DNA of 47,253 bases. Source: Betaproteobacteria bacterium (GTDB lineage Bacteria; Pseudomonadota; Gammaproteobacteria; Burkholderiales; Burkholderiaceae_C). The stretch covers positions 1-47,253 of the forward strand of contig JABCYW010000037.1 of NCBI GenBank assembly GCA_013289985.1, read 5' to 3'. Numbering within the stretch: position 1 is the stretch's first letter; every line of letters starts with the position of its first letter. The notes under the pieces were generated by a model. The model saw only the letters and a list, made by a program, of their open reading frames with translations. It was not told the DNA's origin and ran no database searches. The position numbers and the translations under genes were made by a program. Shown here piece by piece: positions 28,486 through 37,387 of this stretch.

Positions 28486-29426
28486 TGACCACCCCTGACA
28501 TCACCGTCGTCACCCCGTCGTATCGCAACGACTTCGAGCTCGCCGTCGATCTTTGCCGCAGCCTCGATGCCCACTTCCAGGCGCGTTTCGACCACGTCCT
28601 CATCGTGCCCCGGCGCGACCTCGCCTTGTTCTCCCGGCTTGCATCGACTCATCGCAGGGTGCTCACCAAGGAAGACGTGCTGCGGTCGCACGGCTTTCGC
28701 AAGCTGCCCACGCCAACCCGCGTGCGCATCCCGGGGCTTGTCGAACTGAAGTTCAGGGAGCAATGGTGGTGCGCCGGCGCGGGGCGCGTGAGCGGCTGGG
28801 TGGTGCAGCAGATCATCAAGCTCTCGGCGCCCGATTTCACCGCGGCGCCGGTGCTGCTCTTCATCGACAGCGACGTCTTCTTCTTCAAGGACTTCGACGC
28901 AACCCGTCTCTACAGCGGCGACTTCGTCAAGCTGCATCGCTACGCCACCGGAAGCGAGCTGGCGTCGCACCAGGCGTGGTACCAGACCGCGCTGCGGCTG
29001 CTCGGCGTCACGCGCGACGCGCCGCCGATGATGAACTACATCGGCAGCCTGGTGGCCTGGCGCCGCGATGTGCTGCTGGCCCTGCGCCTGCGCCTCGAGG
29101 CGGTGAACGGCCAGGCCTGGCGGCTGGTCATCGCGCGCTGCCGCACGATCTCGGAGTACATCCTGTACGGCGCCTACTGCAGCGCCGTGGCGCCGCAGGG
29201 GACGGGCCATGTGTTCGAAGACCTTCGGCTCGCCCACGCCCTGTGGACGCCGGGCACGGAGGCCGACATCCCGGCGGTGGCGGCGGCCGTTCGCGACGAG
29301 CATGTGGCGATCCATGTCCAGTCCACCATGCCCCTGACGATCGTGCGCCGACGCGCGCTGATCGGGGCGATCCTGGCCGAACTGCAGCCCGCACCGGTTC
29401 GCGACACCGCGGGCGCTGCAGCATGA
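28482..29426 (+). CDS. DUF6492-family protein, probable glycosyltransferase-like
   Basis: A 314-residue soluble protein. It starts with ITVVTPSYRNDFELAVDLC, like GT-A glycosyltransferases, and has a DxD-like stretch FIDSDVFFFKDFD near residue 125. These features suggest a nucleotide-sugar transferase, and DUF6492 proteins occur in polysaccharide clusters. No activity can be assigned. The start is ATG 28482 (4-bp overlap) or the adjacent ATG at 28485. Confidence 0.8.
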   Translation: MMTTPDITVVTPSYRNDFELAVDLCRSLDAHFQARFDHVLIVPRRDLALFSRLASTHRRVLTKEDVLRSHGFRKLPTPTRVRIPGLVELKFREQWWCAGAGRVSGWVVQQIIKLSAPDFTAAPVLLFIDSDVFFFKDFDATRLYSGDFVKLHRYATGSELASHQAWYQTALRLLGVTRDAPPMMNYIGSLVAWRRDVLLALRLRLEAVNGQAWRLVIARCRTISEYILYGAYCSAVAPQGTGHVFEDLRLAHALWTPGTEADIPAVAAAVRDEHVAIHVQSTMPLTIVRRRALIGAILAELQPAPVRDTAGAAA

Positions 29427-30082
29427 CCCGGCGCCAATTCCGCTGGTTGCTCGCGAGCATCGTCGCCCGCCTGCCGTCGAGCGCATTGCGGCTCGCGATG
29501 TACCGCGCCGTGCTCGGCTATCGCTTCGGCGCAGGCACGCGCATCGGCTTCGGCGTGACGATCTCCGTGGACTCCTTCGATTGCGCCGACCACGTGACGA
29601 TCCGGCGCGGCACGAGCTTCCTGGGCCCGATCGCAGTGCGGCTCGCCGCGCACACCTTCATCGGCCGCTTCAACAAGATCGAGTGCGGCGAAGGTGCGGC
29701 CAAGCCGCACGTGAGCCATATGAACTATGCACGGCGTTTCGAGACGGGCGAGGACAGCCTCGTCAACGAAGGGCACCACTTCGACGTGCTCGGTCGAGTC
29801 GCGATCGGGCGCGGCACCTGGATCGCGGGCTTCGGCTCGCAGTTCCTGACCCACGGCGCCAGCGCGGTGGACCGCGACATCACCATCGGCGACCATTGCT
29901 TCGTCGGCTCGGCCGTTCGCTTCGCGCCGGGCAGCGGCGTCGACGACCGCGTGATCGTTGGCATGGGCTCGGTGGTCACCAGGCGCATCGCCGAAAGCGA
30001 CGCCGTCGTCGCCGGCGTTCCGGCCCGCTTCATCAAGCGGCGCGAGGCCGACGACGGCTACCGTTTCGAGAAGAACTGGTGA
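29423..30082 (+). CDS. Hexapeptide-repeat acetyltransferase (WbbJ/LbH type)
   Basis: A 219-residue protein with the left-handed beta-helix pattern of repeated hydrophobic-glycine hexapeptides (GAGTRIGFGVTISV, DITIGDHCFVGSAVRFAPG, VIVGMGSVVTR). A likely catalytic His lies in SQFLTHGAS. Such enzymes transfer acetyl from acetyl-CoA to sugars in the cytoplasm. The next gene uses a GTG start overlapping this stop. Confidence 0.88.
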   Translation: MTRRQFRWLLASIVARLPSSALRLAMYRAVLGYRFGAGTRIGFGVTISVDSFDCADHVTIRRGTSFLGPIAVRLAAHTFIGRFNKIECGEGAAKPHVSHMNYARRFETGEDSLVNEGHHFDVLGRVAIGRGTWIAGFGSQFLTHGASAVDRDITIGDHCFVGSAVRFAPGSGVDDRVIVGMGSVVTRRIAESDAVVAGVPARFIKRREADDGYRFEKNW

Positions 30083-31950
30083 ACGACAGGTCGTACCGCC
30101 CCGACATCGACGGCCTGCGCGCGCTGGCCATCGTGCCCGTCGTGCTTTACCACGTGGGGATGCGCGGCTGCTTCGGCGGATTCGTCGGCGTCGACGTGTT
30201 CTTCGTCATCTCGGGCTACCTGATCACCGGTATCCTGGTGCGCGAGCTCGACCGCGGCGGCATCTCGCTGCGCGACTTCTACCGCCGCCGCGTGCTGCGC
30301 ATCTTCCCGGCGCTGTTCACGATGCTGGCCGCGTGTGCCGCGATCGCCTGGGCCACGATGCTGCCCGGCGAGTTCGCCGCGTTCGCGCGTTCGACCTCCG
30401 CCACCGCGCTGTTCTCGTCCAACCTGTTCTTCTGGCGCGAGTCGGGCTACTTCGCGCCGGCCGCGCATTCGATCCCGCTGCTGCACACCTGGTCGCTGGC
30501 CGTGGAGGAGCAGTTCTACCTGTTCTGGCCGCTGATCCTGATGGCGGTGCCGCGCGCCGGGCGACGCTGGCTGCCGTGGCTGGCGGCCGCGATCGCCGCT
30601 GCCTCGTTCGCGGCCGCCGCCTGGCAGCTGCCGCGCGATCCCACGGCGGCGTTCTACCTGATCCATGCCCGCACCTGGGAGCTGATGGTCGGGGCCCTGC
30701 TCGTGTGGGTGCCCGCGCGGGCCTTCGCGTCGCGCGCGCTGCGCGAGGCCGTCGCGCTGGCCGGCCTGGCGGCGATCCTGTTCGCGGTGAAGTCCTACAA
30801 CCAGGACACGCCGTTTCCCGGACCGGCGGCCTTGTTGCCGGTGGCCGGGGCGGCCGCGATCCTGGTGGCGGGCGCCTCGGGCGGCTCACTGGCGGGACGC
30901 CTGCTGTCGCTGCGCCCGCTCGTGTTCATCGGCGCGATCTCGTTCTCGCTGTACCTCTGGCATTGGCCGGTGATCGTCTTCAGCCAGACCGTGCTGTACC
31001 TGGAGCAGACGGCGGCCGTCCGGTGCGGGATCGTCGTCGTGTCGCTGTTGCTCGCGGTGGCCTCCTGGCGCTTGGTGGAGACGCCGTTCCGTGCCGGCGG
31101 CAGCGCGTCGTGGCCGGCGCGCCTCGTGCTGCGGCGGGCCGCGCTGCTCATGGCGCTGTTCCTGGCCTCCAGCAGCATCACGGTGGCGGCGCGGGGATTC
31201 CCCGATCGCTTCGATGCGCCGCAGCAGGCCATCGGCGCCTACGAGGACTACGCGGGCGACCGTGCCTACCGGGCTGGCAGTTGCTTCGTCGTGCAGCCCG
31301 GCGATGCCTTCGATGCGTCGACCTGCCTCGCGCGCGACCCCGGCAAGCGCGGCGTGCTCATCGTGGGCGACAGCCACGCGGCCCACCTCTGGCCGGGCCT
31401 GCACGCCGCGGCCGGCGCGGACGTGAACGTGCTGCAGGCGACCGCCACCGGCTGCCGGCCAGTGTTGGCCCCCATCGCGGCTCGCGAGCCCGCCTGTCGC
31501 GCGTTCTTCCGCAACCTGTTCGTCGACTGGCTCCCGAGCCATCCGGTTGACGTCGTCGTGCTGGCCGGCCGCTGGCAGACGCCCGACCTGGAACTGCTGG
31601 GCGCGACCGTCGCGCAGTTGCAGGGTCACGCCGGACGCATCGTCGTGGTGGGGCCGGTGCCGCAATATGCGGCCGCGTTGCCACGCCTTCTGGTGAAGGC
31701 GCTGCGCTCCAACGACAGCGGGTCGGTGGCCCGGGGCCTGGTCCGCGCCGAATTCGCGCTCGACGCTCAGATGCGCGACCTGGTGAGCCACACGCCGGCC
31801 CGGTACTTCTCGATGATAGACGCCCTCTGCCGCAACGGCAGCTGCCGCAACTACGCGGCCCCGGGCATCCCGATGCAATTCGACTACGGCCATTTCACGA
31901 TCGAAGGCTCGCGCGTGGCGGGCGCCGACCTGATGGCGACGCTGCGATGA
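30079..31950 (+). CDS. OafA-type acyltransferase with C-terminal SGNH domain (first copy)
   Basis: A 623-residue two-domain enzyme starting at GTG 30079 (GTGA overlap). Residues 1-360 are an acyltransferase 3 membrane domain (DIDGLRALAIVPVVLYHVG, His25; VFFVISGYLITG). Residues 400-623 form a periplasmic SGNH domain with nucleophile Ser432 in IVGDSHAAH and catalytic Asp602/His605 in FDYGHFT. The membrane domain moves the acyl group across the membrane and the SGNH domain attaches it to the sugar, as in OafA. It directly precedes the polymerase gene. Confidence 0.93.
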   Translation: MNDRSYRPDIDGLRALAIVPVVLYHVGMRGCFGGFVGVDVFFVISGYLITGILVRELDRGGISLRDFYRRRVLRIFPALFTMLAACAAIAWATMLPGEFAAFARSTSATALFSSNLFFWRESGYFAPAAHSIPLLHTWSLAVEEQFYLFWPLILMAVPRAGRRWLPWLAAAIAAASFAAAAWQLPRDPTAAFYLIHARTWELMVGALLVWVPARAFASRALREAVALAGLAAILFAVKSYNQDTPFPGPAALLPVAGAAAILVAGASGGSLAGRLLSLRPLVFIGAISFSLYLWHWPVIVFSQTVLYLEQTAAVRCGIVVVSLLLAVASWRLVETPFRAGGSASWPARLVLRRAALLMALFLASSSITVAARGFPDRFDAPQQAIGAYEDYAGDRAYRAGSCFVVQPGDAFDASTCLARDPGKRGVLIVGDSHAAHLWPGLHAAAGADVNVLQATATGCRPVLAPIAAREPACRAFFRNLFVDWLPSHPVDVVVLAGRWQTPDLELLGATVAQLQGHAGRIVVVGPVPQYAAALPRLLVKALRSNDSGSVARGLVRAEFALDAQMRDLVSHTPARYFSMIDALCRNGSCRNYAAPGIPMQFDYGHFTIEGSRVAGADLMATLR

Positions 31951-33242
31951 CCGACACCACGCTCGACATGGCCCTGGCCCCCGGCGCGCCGAACGCGCGC
32001 GCGGACGCCGGCTTCCCGTGGTTCCACGCGGCCTTCGTGCTCCTGTGCCTGGTGCAGTTCTCCAACGCCTGGTACTGGCCCACCCACACCGAATTCGGCA
32101 ACGCCACGGCACCGCGCTACGAGAAGCATTTCGGCGTCCCGTTCCAGTACGGCATGTGGCTGCTCATCGCGTGCACGGTCGGCCTGCACGTGGCACGCCA
32201 CGGCCTCGACAGGGTTCTCGTCGTCCTCAAGCCGTGGATGGTGTTTTGGCTCGTCGGCGTGCTGGCCGGCGTGCTCGGCATCCAGCCGGTCGCTTCGCTG
32301 CGGCACTCCACGTTCTGGCTCGTGATGGCCGTCAGCGCCGCGGTGGCGGGCATCGAACTGTCACCCCGGCAGGCGCTGGCGACGGTGCTCGCATCGATGG
32401 TCGTGCTGCTGGCCGGGTCGATCGTGCTGGCGTTGCTCGCGCCAGGCGCCGGCACGCAGCATTACGGCAGCAAGTTCGTCTGGTCCGGCGCGTACGTGTC
32501 CAAGAACCAGCTGGGCTGGGTGGCCGCGCTGGCGTGCCCGATCGGCCTGCACGGCCTGCGTCAATCCAGGCTGCGGACCTTGTCGGCCTGCGTGCTGTTG
32601 GCCGCACTCGCCTGCATGGTGTTCTCGCAGTCCAAGGGAGCGCTGGTGGCCGCGGTCGCCGGGCTGGGCTACATGGCGCTGCTGTCGGCGCTTTCCAGGC
32701 GCTTCAGCGACGGGCTGGCGGCGCTCCTGGCCATCGGCGCCGGTACGGGTGTCGTGGGACTGATCAAGCTGGTGCTGCCCACCTTGCTGGAGATGCTGGG
32801 CCGCGATGCCACGCTCACCGGCCGCACCGACATCTGGGACGTCTACTTCTCGGCCATGCTGCAGACGCCTTGGCTGGGCCAGGGGCCTGGCGCGTTCACC
32901 GGGCTGTCGGCGATCACCGAGAAACTGGCGGCGATGCTGGCGGACCTGGGTGGCATCTACACGCCGCACAACATGTTCCTCGGGGCCTTCGGCGATGCCG
33001 GTGTCTTCGGCCTGCTCGCCTTCTGCGGCGTGTTGCTGTACATCGGCGTCATCGATCCGATCCGCGAGGGCACGGCGTGGTCCAAGGCGATGGCCGGCCT
33101 GTGCGTGGTGACCATCGTCGGCGGCATGGTGGAGGCGCACGAGGTCTACACGATGGGCGTCGGCGGCTTCATCCTGGTGATCTGCCGGGCGATGCTCGTG
33201 GGCGAACGTACCGAGCGCCAGACCGTGGAGACCATGGCATGA
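31947..33242 (+). CDS. O-antigen ligase/polymerase family protein (Wzy/ExoQ type)
   Basis: A 431-residue membrane protein with about 11 helices. The Wzy_C region includes a large periplasmic loop with GRTDIWDVYF near 291 and YTPHNMFLGAFGDAG near 340, the conserved Arg and His of this family. It is the likely polymerase joining repeat units in the periplasm. It sits between two OafA-SGNH genes and overlaps both by 4 bp. The family also includes O-antigen ligases; the cluster context favours polymerase. Confidence 0.9.
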   Translation: MTDTTLDMALAPGAPNARADAGFPWFHAAFVLLCLVQFSNAWYWPTHTEFGNATAPRYEKHFGVPFQYGMWLLIACTVGLHVARHGLDRVLVVLKPWMVFWLVGVLAGVLGIQPVASLRHSTFWLVMAVSAAVAGIELSPRQALATVLASMVVLLAGSIVLALLAPGAGTQHYGSKFVWSGAYVSKNQLGWVAALACPIGLHGLRQSRLRTLSACVLLAALACMVFSQSKGALVAAVAGLGYMALLSALSRRFSDGLAALLAIGAGTGVVGLIKLVLPTLLEMLGRDATLTGRTDIWDVYFSAMLQTPWLGQGPGAFTGLSAITEKLAAMLADLGGIYTPHNMFLGAFGDAGVFGLLAFCGVLLYIGVIDPIREGTAWSKAMAGLCVVTIVGGMVEAHEVYTMGVGGFILVICRAMLVGERTERQTVETMA

Positions 33243-35272
33243 CGGCCGGCGCCTGGCGAGCCGACATAGACGGCCTGCGCGCGCTGGCCGTCCTGTCGGT
33301 GATCGCGTTCCACGCGGGGCTCGGCGGTGTCACCGGGGGTTATGTTGGCGTCGACGTGTTCTTCGTCATCTCGGGCTACCTGATCGCGGGCAACATCTAC
33401 GCCGGCGTCGAGCGCGGGCAGTTCACGCTGGCGGGCTTCTACGAGCGCCGCATCCGCCGGATCCAGCCCGCGCTGATCGCGATGGTGGCGGTCTGCGCGG
33501 TCGTGTTCGCCGCGTTCCTCACGCCGGTCGACTACAAGTCCTTCGCGCAAAGCGTGGGCGCCAGCCTCACGTTCTGCTCCAACCTGTTCTTCTACGTCAA
33601 GAGCGGCTACTTCGACGTCGGCTCGGAGACCAAGCCGCTGCTGCACACCTGGTCGCTGGCCGTCGAGGAGCAGTACTACCTGGCGTTCCCGCTGCTGGTG
33701 GTGGCGCTGCACCGCGTGCTGCCGCGCCGCACCACGCTGGCCATCGCGCTGCTCGCGGCCCTGTCGTTCGGCGTCTCGGTGCTGCAGGTGCGCACGAGCC
33801 CCGATGCGGCCTTCTACCTGCCGTTCGCGCGCGCCTGGGAGCTGCTCGCGGGCGCCTGGCTGGCACGTGGCGCGCTGCCGGTGCCGCGCAGCGCGGCGGC
33901 GCGCCAGGCCTGCGGCCTTGCGGGCCTGCTGGCCATCGTTGCCCCGGTGATCCTCTACACGTCCGCTACCCGATTTCCAGGCGAGTCCGCGCTGCTGCCG
34001 TGCCTGGGCGCGCTGCTGGTCATCCATGCCGGCAGCGGCGGCCGGAGCCTGGCCGGGGCCTTGCTGTCGAGCGCGCCCGCCATCTTCGTCGGCCGCATCT
34101 CCTATTCGCTGTACCTGTGGCACTGGCCGCTGCTGGTCGCGGCGCGCTACCTCCTGTTCCGCGAGTTGCAGGGGCCGCTGGAACTGGGTCTCTATGCCAC
34201 GGTGGTGATGGCGCTCTCCTGGGCGTCGTGGCGCTGGGTCGAGCAGCCGTTCCGGACCCGCGGGGCGGGGCCGCTTCCCGCGCGCGCCCACGTGTTCGGC
34301 GCGACGGCCGCCGTGACCGGTGCCGGGCTGGCGTTCGCGCTCGTCGTGCATGCGGGCCAGGGCTTTCCCGCGCGCTTCCAGCAGCCCGCGCGCGGCTTCG
34401 CGGCGGCGGCGCTGGACACCAACCCGCAACGCCAGCGCTGCGATCGCCTGCCGCCCGAGCGCATCGCCGCCGGCCAGGCCTGCACGCTCGGAGCGGCCGG
34501 CCCCGACGCGCCCAGTTTCGTGCTGATCGGCGACAGCTTCGGCGACGCCGCCGCGCCTGGCATCGACAAGTCGGCGCGCGCGCTGGGCGTCCAGGGCCTG
34601 AGCCTGACCTACAGCGGCTGCTTCCTGCTGCTCGGCGCGCGCCAGGACAACCCGGCATGCGCCCGCTTCATGGACGCCGCCGCGGCCTACGTGGTCACGC
34701 ATCCGTCGGTGCGCGACGTGGTGCTGGTGGGTCGATGGACCTCGGCGCTGCTCGGCGACCGCTTCGGCCAGGTGCGCACGCAGGGCTGGTTCGTGCAGGA
34801 CGCGCAGTCGACCGAGCGCAGCGCGAACGAGAATCGGCGCGTTTTCGAGCGCAGCTTCGGCCGCCTGCTCACAGCGTTCGACGGCCGCCGCGTCGCCGTG
34901 GTGGCCTACATCCCGGAGCAGCGCTACGACGTGCCGCGCGCGCTGGCGCTGTCAGCCACCTTCGGCCATCCGGCGCAGCCCGCGTTGCCGGTGGCGATGC
35001 ACGAGCAGCGCCAGGGGGAGCTGCGCGAAGCCTTCGAGCGCCTGCAAGCCCGCCATCCATTCGCGGTCGTCGACGTCGGGCGCGCGCTGTGCGGCGCGCT
35101 GGTGTGCGATGTGCTGCGCCGCGGCGTACCGCTCTACGCGGACGACAACCACCTTTCCGCGCACGGTGCCGAGGCGCTGGCCGACGTCTGGTCGGTGGCG
35201 CTGGGTGCGCCGCCTGCGCCGGTCATCGCGGCTGTCGCGCAGGCCGGCTCCAACCCACCGGTGTCCCGATGA
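33239..35272 (+). CDS. OafA-type acyltransferase with C-terminal SGNH domain (second copy)
   Basis: A 677-residue paralogue of the protein at 30079-31950. The N-terminal acyltransferase 3 domain has DIDGLRALAVLSVIAFHAG with His25 and VFFVISGYLIAG. The SGNH domain has Ser433 in LIGDSFGDAAAPG and Asp635/His638 in YADDNHLS. The block I motif is GDSF rather than GDSH, and the periplasmic domain is about 50 residues longer, so the two probably modify different positions or sugars. Confidence 0.93.
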   Translation: MTAGAWRADIDGLRALAVLSVIAFHAGLGGVTGGYVGVDVFFVISGYLIAGNIYAGVERGQFTLAGFYERRIRRIQPALIAMVAVCAVVFAAFLTPVDYKSFAQSVGASLTFCSNLFFYVKSGYFDVGSETKPLLHTWSLAVEEQYYLAFPLLVVALHRVLPRRTTLAIALLAALSFGVSVLQVRTSPDAAFYLPFARAWELLAGAWLARGALPVPRSAAARQACGLAGLLAIVAPVILYTSATRFPGESALLPCLGALLVIHAGSGGRSLAGALLSSAPAIFVGRISYSLYLWHWPLLVAARYLLFRELQGPLELGLYATVVMALSWASWRWVEQPFRTRGAGPLPARAHVFGATAAVTGAGLAFALVVHAGQGFPARFQQPARGFAAAALDTNPQRQRCDRLPPERIAAGQACTLGAAGPDAPSFVLIGDSFGDAAAPGIDKSARALGVQGLSLTYSGCFLLLGARQDNPACARFMDAAAAYVVTHPSVRDVVLVGRWTSALLGDRFGQVRTQGWFVQDAQSTERSANENRRVFERSFGRLLTAFDGRRVAVVAYIPEQRYDVPRALALSATFGHPAQPALPVAMHEQRQGELREAFERLQARHPFAVVDVGRALCGALVCDVLRRGVPLYADDNHLSAHGAEALADVWSVALGAPPAPVIAAVAQAGSNPPVSR

Positions 35273-36378
35273 AGGCCGTCCTCCATCACGTCCAGGCGCT
35301 GCGCTTCGTTGCCGCGGCCATGGTGCTGCTGAGCCACCTGCAGCACGAGGTGCCGTCGATCGCCGGCCTCGCGCGCGAGGGCTGGGTGCCGTGGCGGCCC
35401 GTGTACTTCGCCGGCGGGGTCGACATCTTCTTCGTCATCAGCGGCTTCATCATGTACACGATCGCCTCGGCCGACTTCGGTCGCCCGGGCAGCGCGCGCG
35501 AGTTCCTCGTGCGTCGGCTGCTGCGCATCGTGCCGCCCTACTGGCTGTTCACCACGGCCATGGTGGTGGCCGCGGTGGCCTTCAGCAGCCATGTGGCGCA
35601 TTCGCAGCTGTCGCCGGTGCACGTGCTGGCGTCGTATTTCTTCATCCCCGTGGCCAATGCGTACGGCAAGCTGTTTCCCGTGCTCATCCTGGGCTGGACG
35701 CTCAATTTCGAGATGCTGTTCTACGGGGTGTTCACGGTGGGCCTGCTATTCCCTCGCCGCGCCGGCCTGGCCGTGATCGGCGGCGTGATCGCGCTGCTGG
35801 GTCTCGCGGGCCTGGTCTTCGTCCCGCCCGGGCCGTTCGCGTTCTGGTGCAACCCGATCGTGTTCGAGTTCCTGATGGGCATCGCCATCGCCTGGGCGCG
35901 CCAGCGCGGCGTGACGTGGCCGCCGGCCGCGGCGATCGCCGCGGTGATGGTCGGCGTCGTCCTCATGGTGCTGGCGATGCGTTCCGGACTCGCCGATCAC
36001 GCCTGGCTCGCCCGACCGCTGTGGATGGGCGTGCCGGCGGCCCTGCTCTGCGCGGCCGCGGTGTTCGTGCGAGAGAAGGCGACGCCGGGCCCGGTGCTGC
36101 GGGCGCTGATGTTCGGCGGCGACGCGTCGTTCGCCATCTACCTGTCGCACCCGTTCACGCTGACCGCCGTCGCGGCCCTGTGGCGCTTCACCGGCGTCGT
36201 GCAGCCCACCGCCTACATCGCGGCCGCCGCCGTCGCGTCCATCGGCGTCGCCGCGGTGCTCCACGTCGTGCTCGAACGACCGCTGATGAAACGGCTGAAC
36301 GCCCGGGCGCGCGACGCGTTCGCGCGGCGCCCGTCGGCAATACCCTTGTTCCAGAGGGAGGAACCTCATGCGCACTAG
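35269..36378 (+). CDS. Acyltransferase 3 family protein, ExoZ-like
   Basis: A 369-residue membrane acyltransferase without an SGNH domain. The start (HHVQALRFVAAAMVLLSHLQ, His23) and GGVDIFFVISGFIMYTIA near residue 50 match ExoZ-type O-acetyltransferases of succinoglycan clusters. About ten membrane helices are predicted. It overlaps the preceding gene by 4 bp and the GH16 gene by 11 bp. Confidence 0.9.
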   Translation: MKAVLHHVQALRFVAAAMVLLSHLQHEVPSIAGLAREGWVPWRPVYFAGGVDIFFVISGFIMYTIASADFGRPGSAREFLVRRLLRIVPPYWLFTTAMVVAAVAFSSHVAHSQLSPVHVLASYFFIPVANAYGKLFPVLILGWTLNFEMLFYGVFTVGLLFPRRAGLAVIGGVIALLGLAGLVFVPPGPFAFWCNPIVFEFLMGIAIAWARQRGVTWPPAAAIAAVMVGVVLMVLAMRSGLADHAWLARPLWMGVPAALLCAAAVFVREKATPGPVLRALMFGGDASFAIYLSHPFTLTAVAALWRFTGVVQPTAYIAAAAVASIGVAAVLHVVLERPLMKRLNARARDAFARRPSAIPLFQREEPHAH

Positions 36379-37387
36379 TCTTTCCACCCTTGTCTGCGTG
36401 GCGCTGGCAGGCCTGCACGGCGCGCAGGCCGGCGCGGCGGACCTGCTCCCGCATCCGACGCTGGCGATCGCGCTCCCGGCGCAGGCGCCCGGGCCGAAAT
36501 GCGCGGCGGTCAGCGGCGAGGTGTCGACCGCGGATCCGGTCACGGTGACGCAGGCCTTCCACGATCCGTTCGACAACCTCGACCTCTCCACGCAACGCTG
36601 GTTGCCGTACTACGACGGCGGCTACGACCCCGCCACCGGCAAGTTCCTGGGCGCGACCTGGGGCCTCGTCAAGCGCACGCTGGCGGGTACGGGCGAGGTT
36701 GAGATCTACGTCGATCCGAGCTATGGCGGAACGGGCCCGACGCCGCTCGGGCTGAACCCGTTCGTGGTCAGGGACGGCGTGCTGAGCATTACCGCGAACC
36801 GCATCCCCGAGGCGATGCGACCGCTGCTGTTCGGCCGTGAGTTCTATTCTGGCGTGCTGACGACCCGTGCGTCGTTCGTCCAGCGCTACGGCTACTTCGA
36901 GATGCGTGCCCGCATCCCGGCCGGCCAGGGCCTGTGGCCGGCGTTCTGGCTGCTCGCCGCGGACAAGAAATGGCCCCCCGAGATCGACGTGCTGGAGGTC
37001 GTCGGCGGCCAACCCACGCTGATGGTCACCACCACCCACTCGGCCAACGCGGCCGGCGGCGACGTGCCCTCGGGCTGCCGTACCAGGCTCGCGGACGCCA
37101 CGACGAGGTTCCACGACTTCGGCGTGCTGTGGACGCCCGAGCGCATCGTCTACTACATCGACCGCGTTCCCGTGGCGCAGCTCGCCACGCCCGCGGGCGT
37201 CGACAAGCCGATGTACATGCTGCTGAACCTGGCCATCGGCGGCCGCATGGCCGGCCCACCCGACGCCACCACGCCGCTGCCCAGCAGCTTCGACATCGAC
37301 TGGGTGTCGGCCTATTCGCTGCCGGGCCAGCCGCCCTGCGAACCCCGACACGCTGCCGCGGAGATCGACGCATGCCTGTCCCGATGA
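36368..37387 (+). CDS. GH16 glycoside hydrolase, secreted (ExoK-like)
   Basis: A 339-residue protein with a signal peptide (residues 1-24, ending GAQAGAA). The GH16 jelly roll carries the catalytic PEIDVLEVVG: Glu205 nucleophile, Asp207 and Glu210 acid/base. Such enzymes cut beta-1,3 or mixed beta-glucans. In succinoglycan clusters ExoK trims the nascent polymer to control length. By analogy this enzyme may process the polymer made here, implying a beta-glucosyl or beta-galactosyl backbone bond. Confidence 0.9.
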   Translation: MRTSLSTLVCVALAGLHGAQAGAADLLPHPTLAIALPAQAPGPKCAAVSGEVSTADPVTVTQAFHDPFDNLDLSTQRWLPYYDGGYDPATGKFLGATWGLVKRTLAGTGEVEIYVDPSYGGTGPTPLGLNPFVVRDGVLSITANRIPEAMRPLLFGREFYSGVLTTRASFVQRYGYFEMRARIPAGQGLWPAFWLLAADKKWPPEIDVLEVVGGQPTLMVTTTHSANAAGGDVPSGCRTRLADATTRFHDFGVLWTPERIVYYIDRVPVAQLATPAGVDKPMYMLLNLAIGGRMAGPPDATTPLPSSFDIDWVSAYSLPGQPPCEPRHAAAEIDACLSR

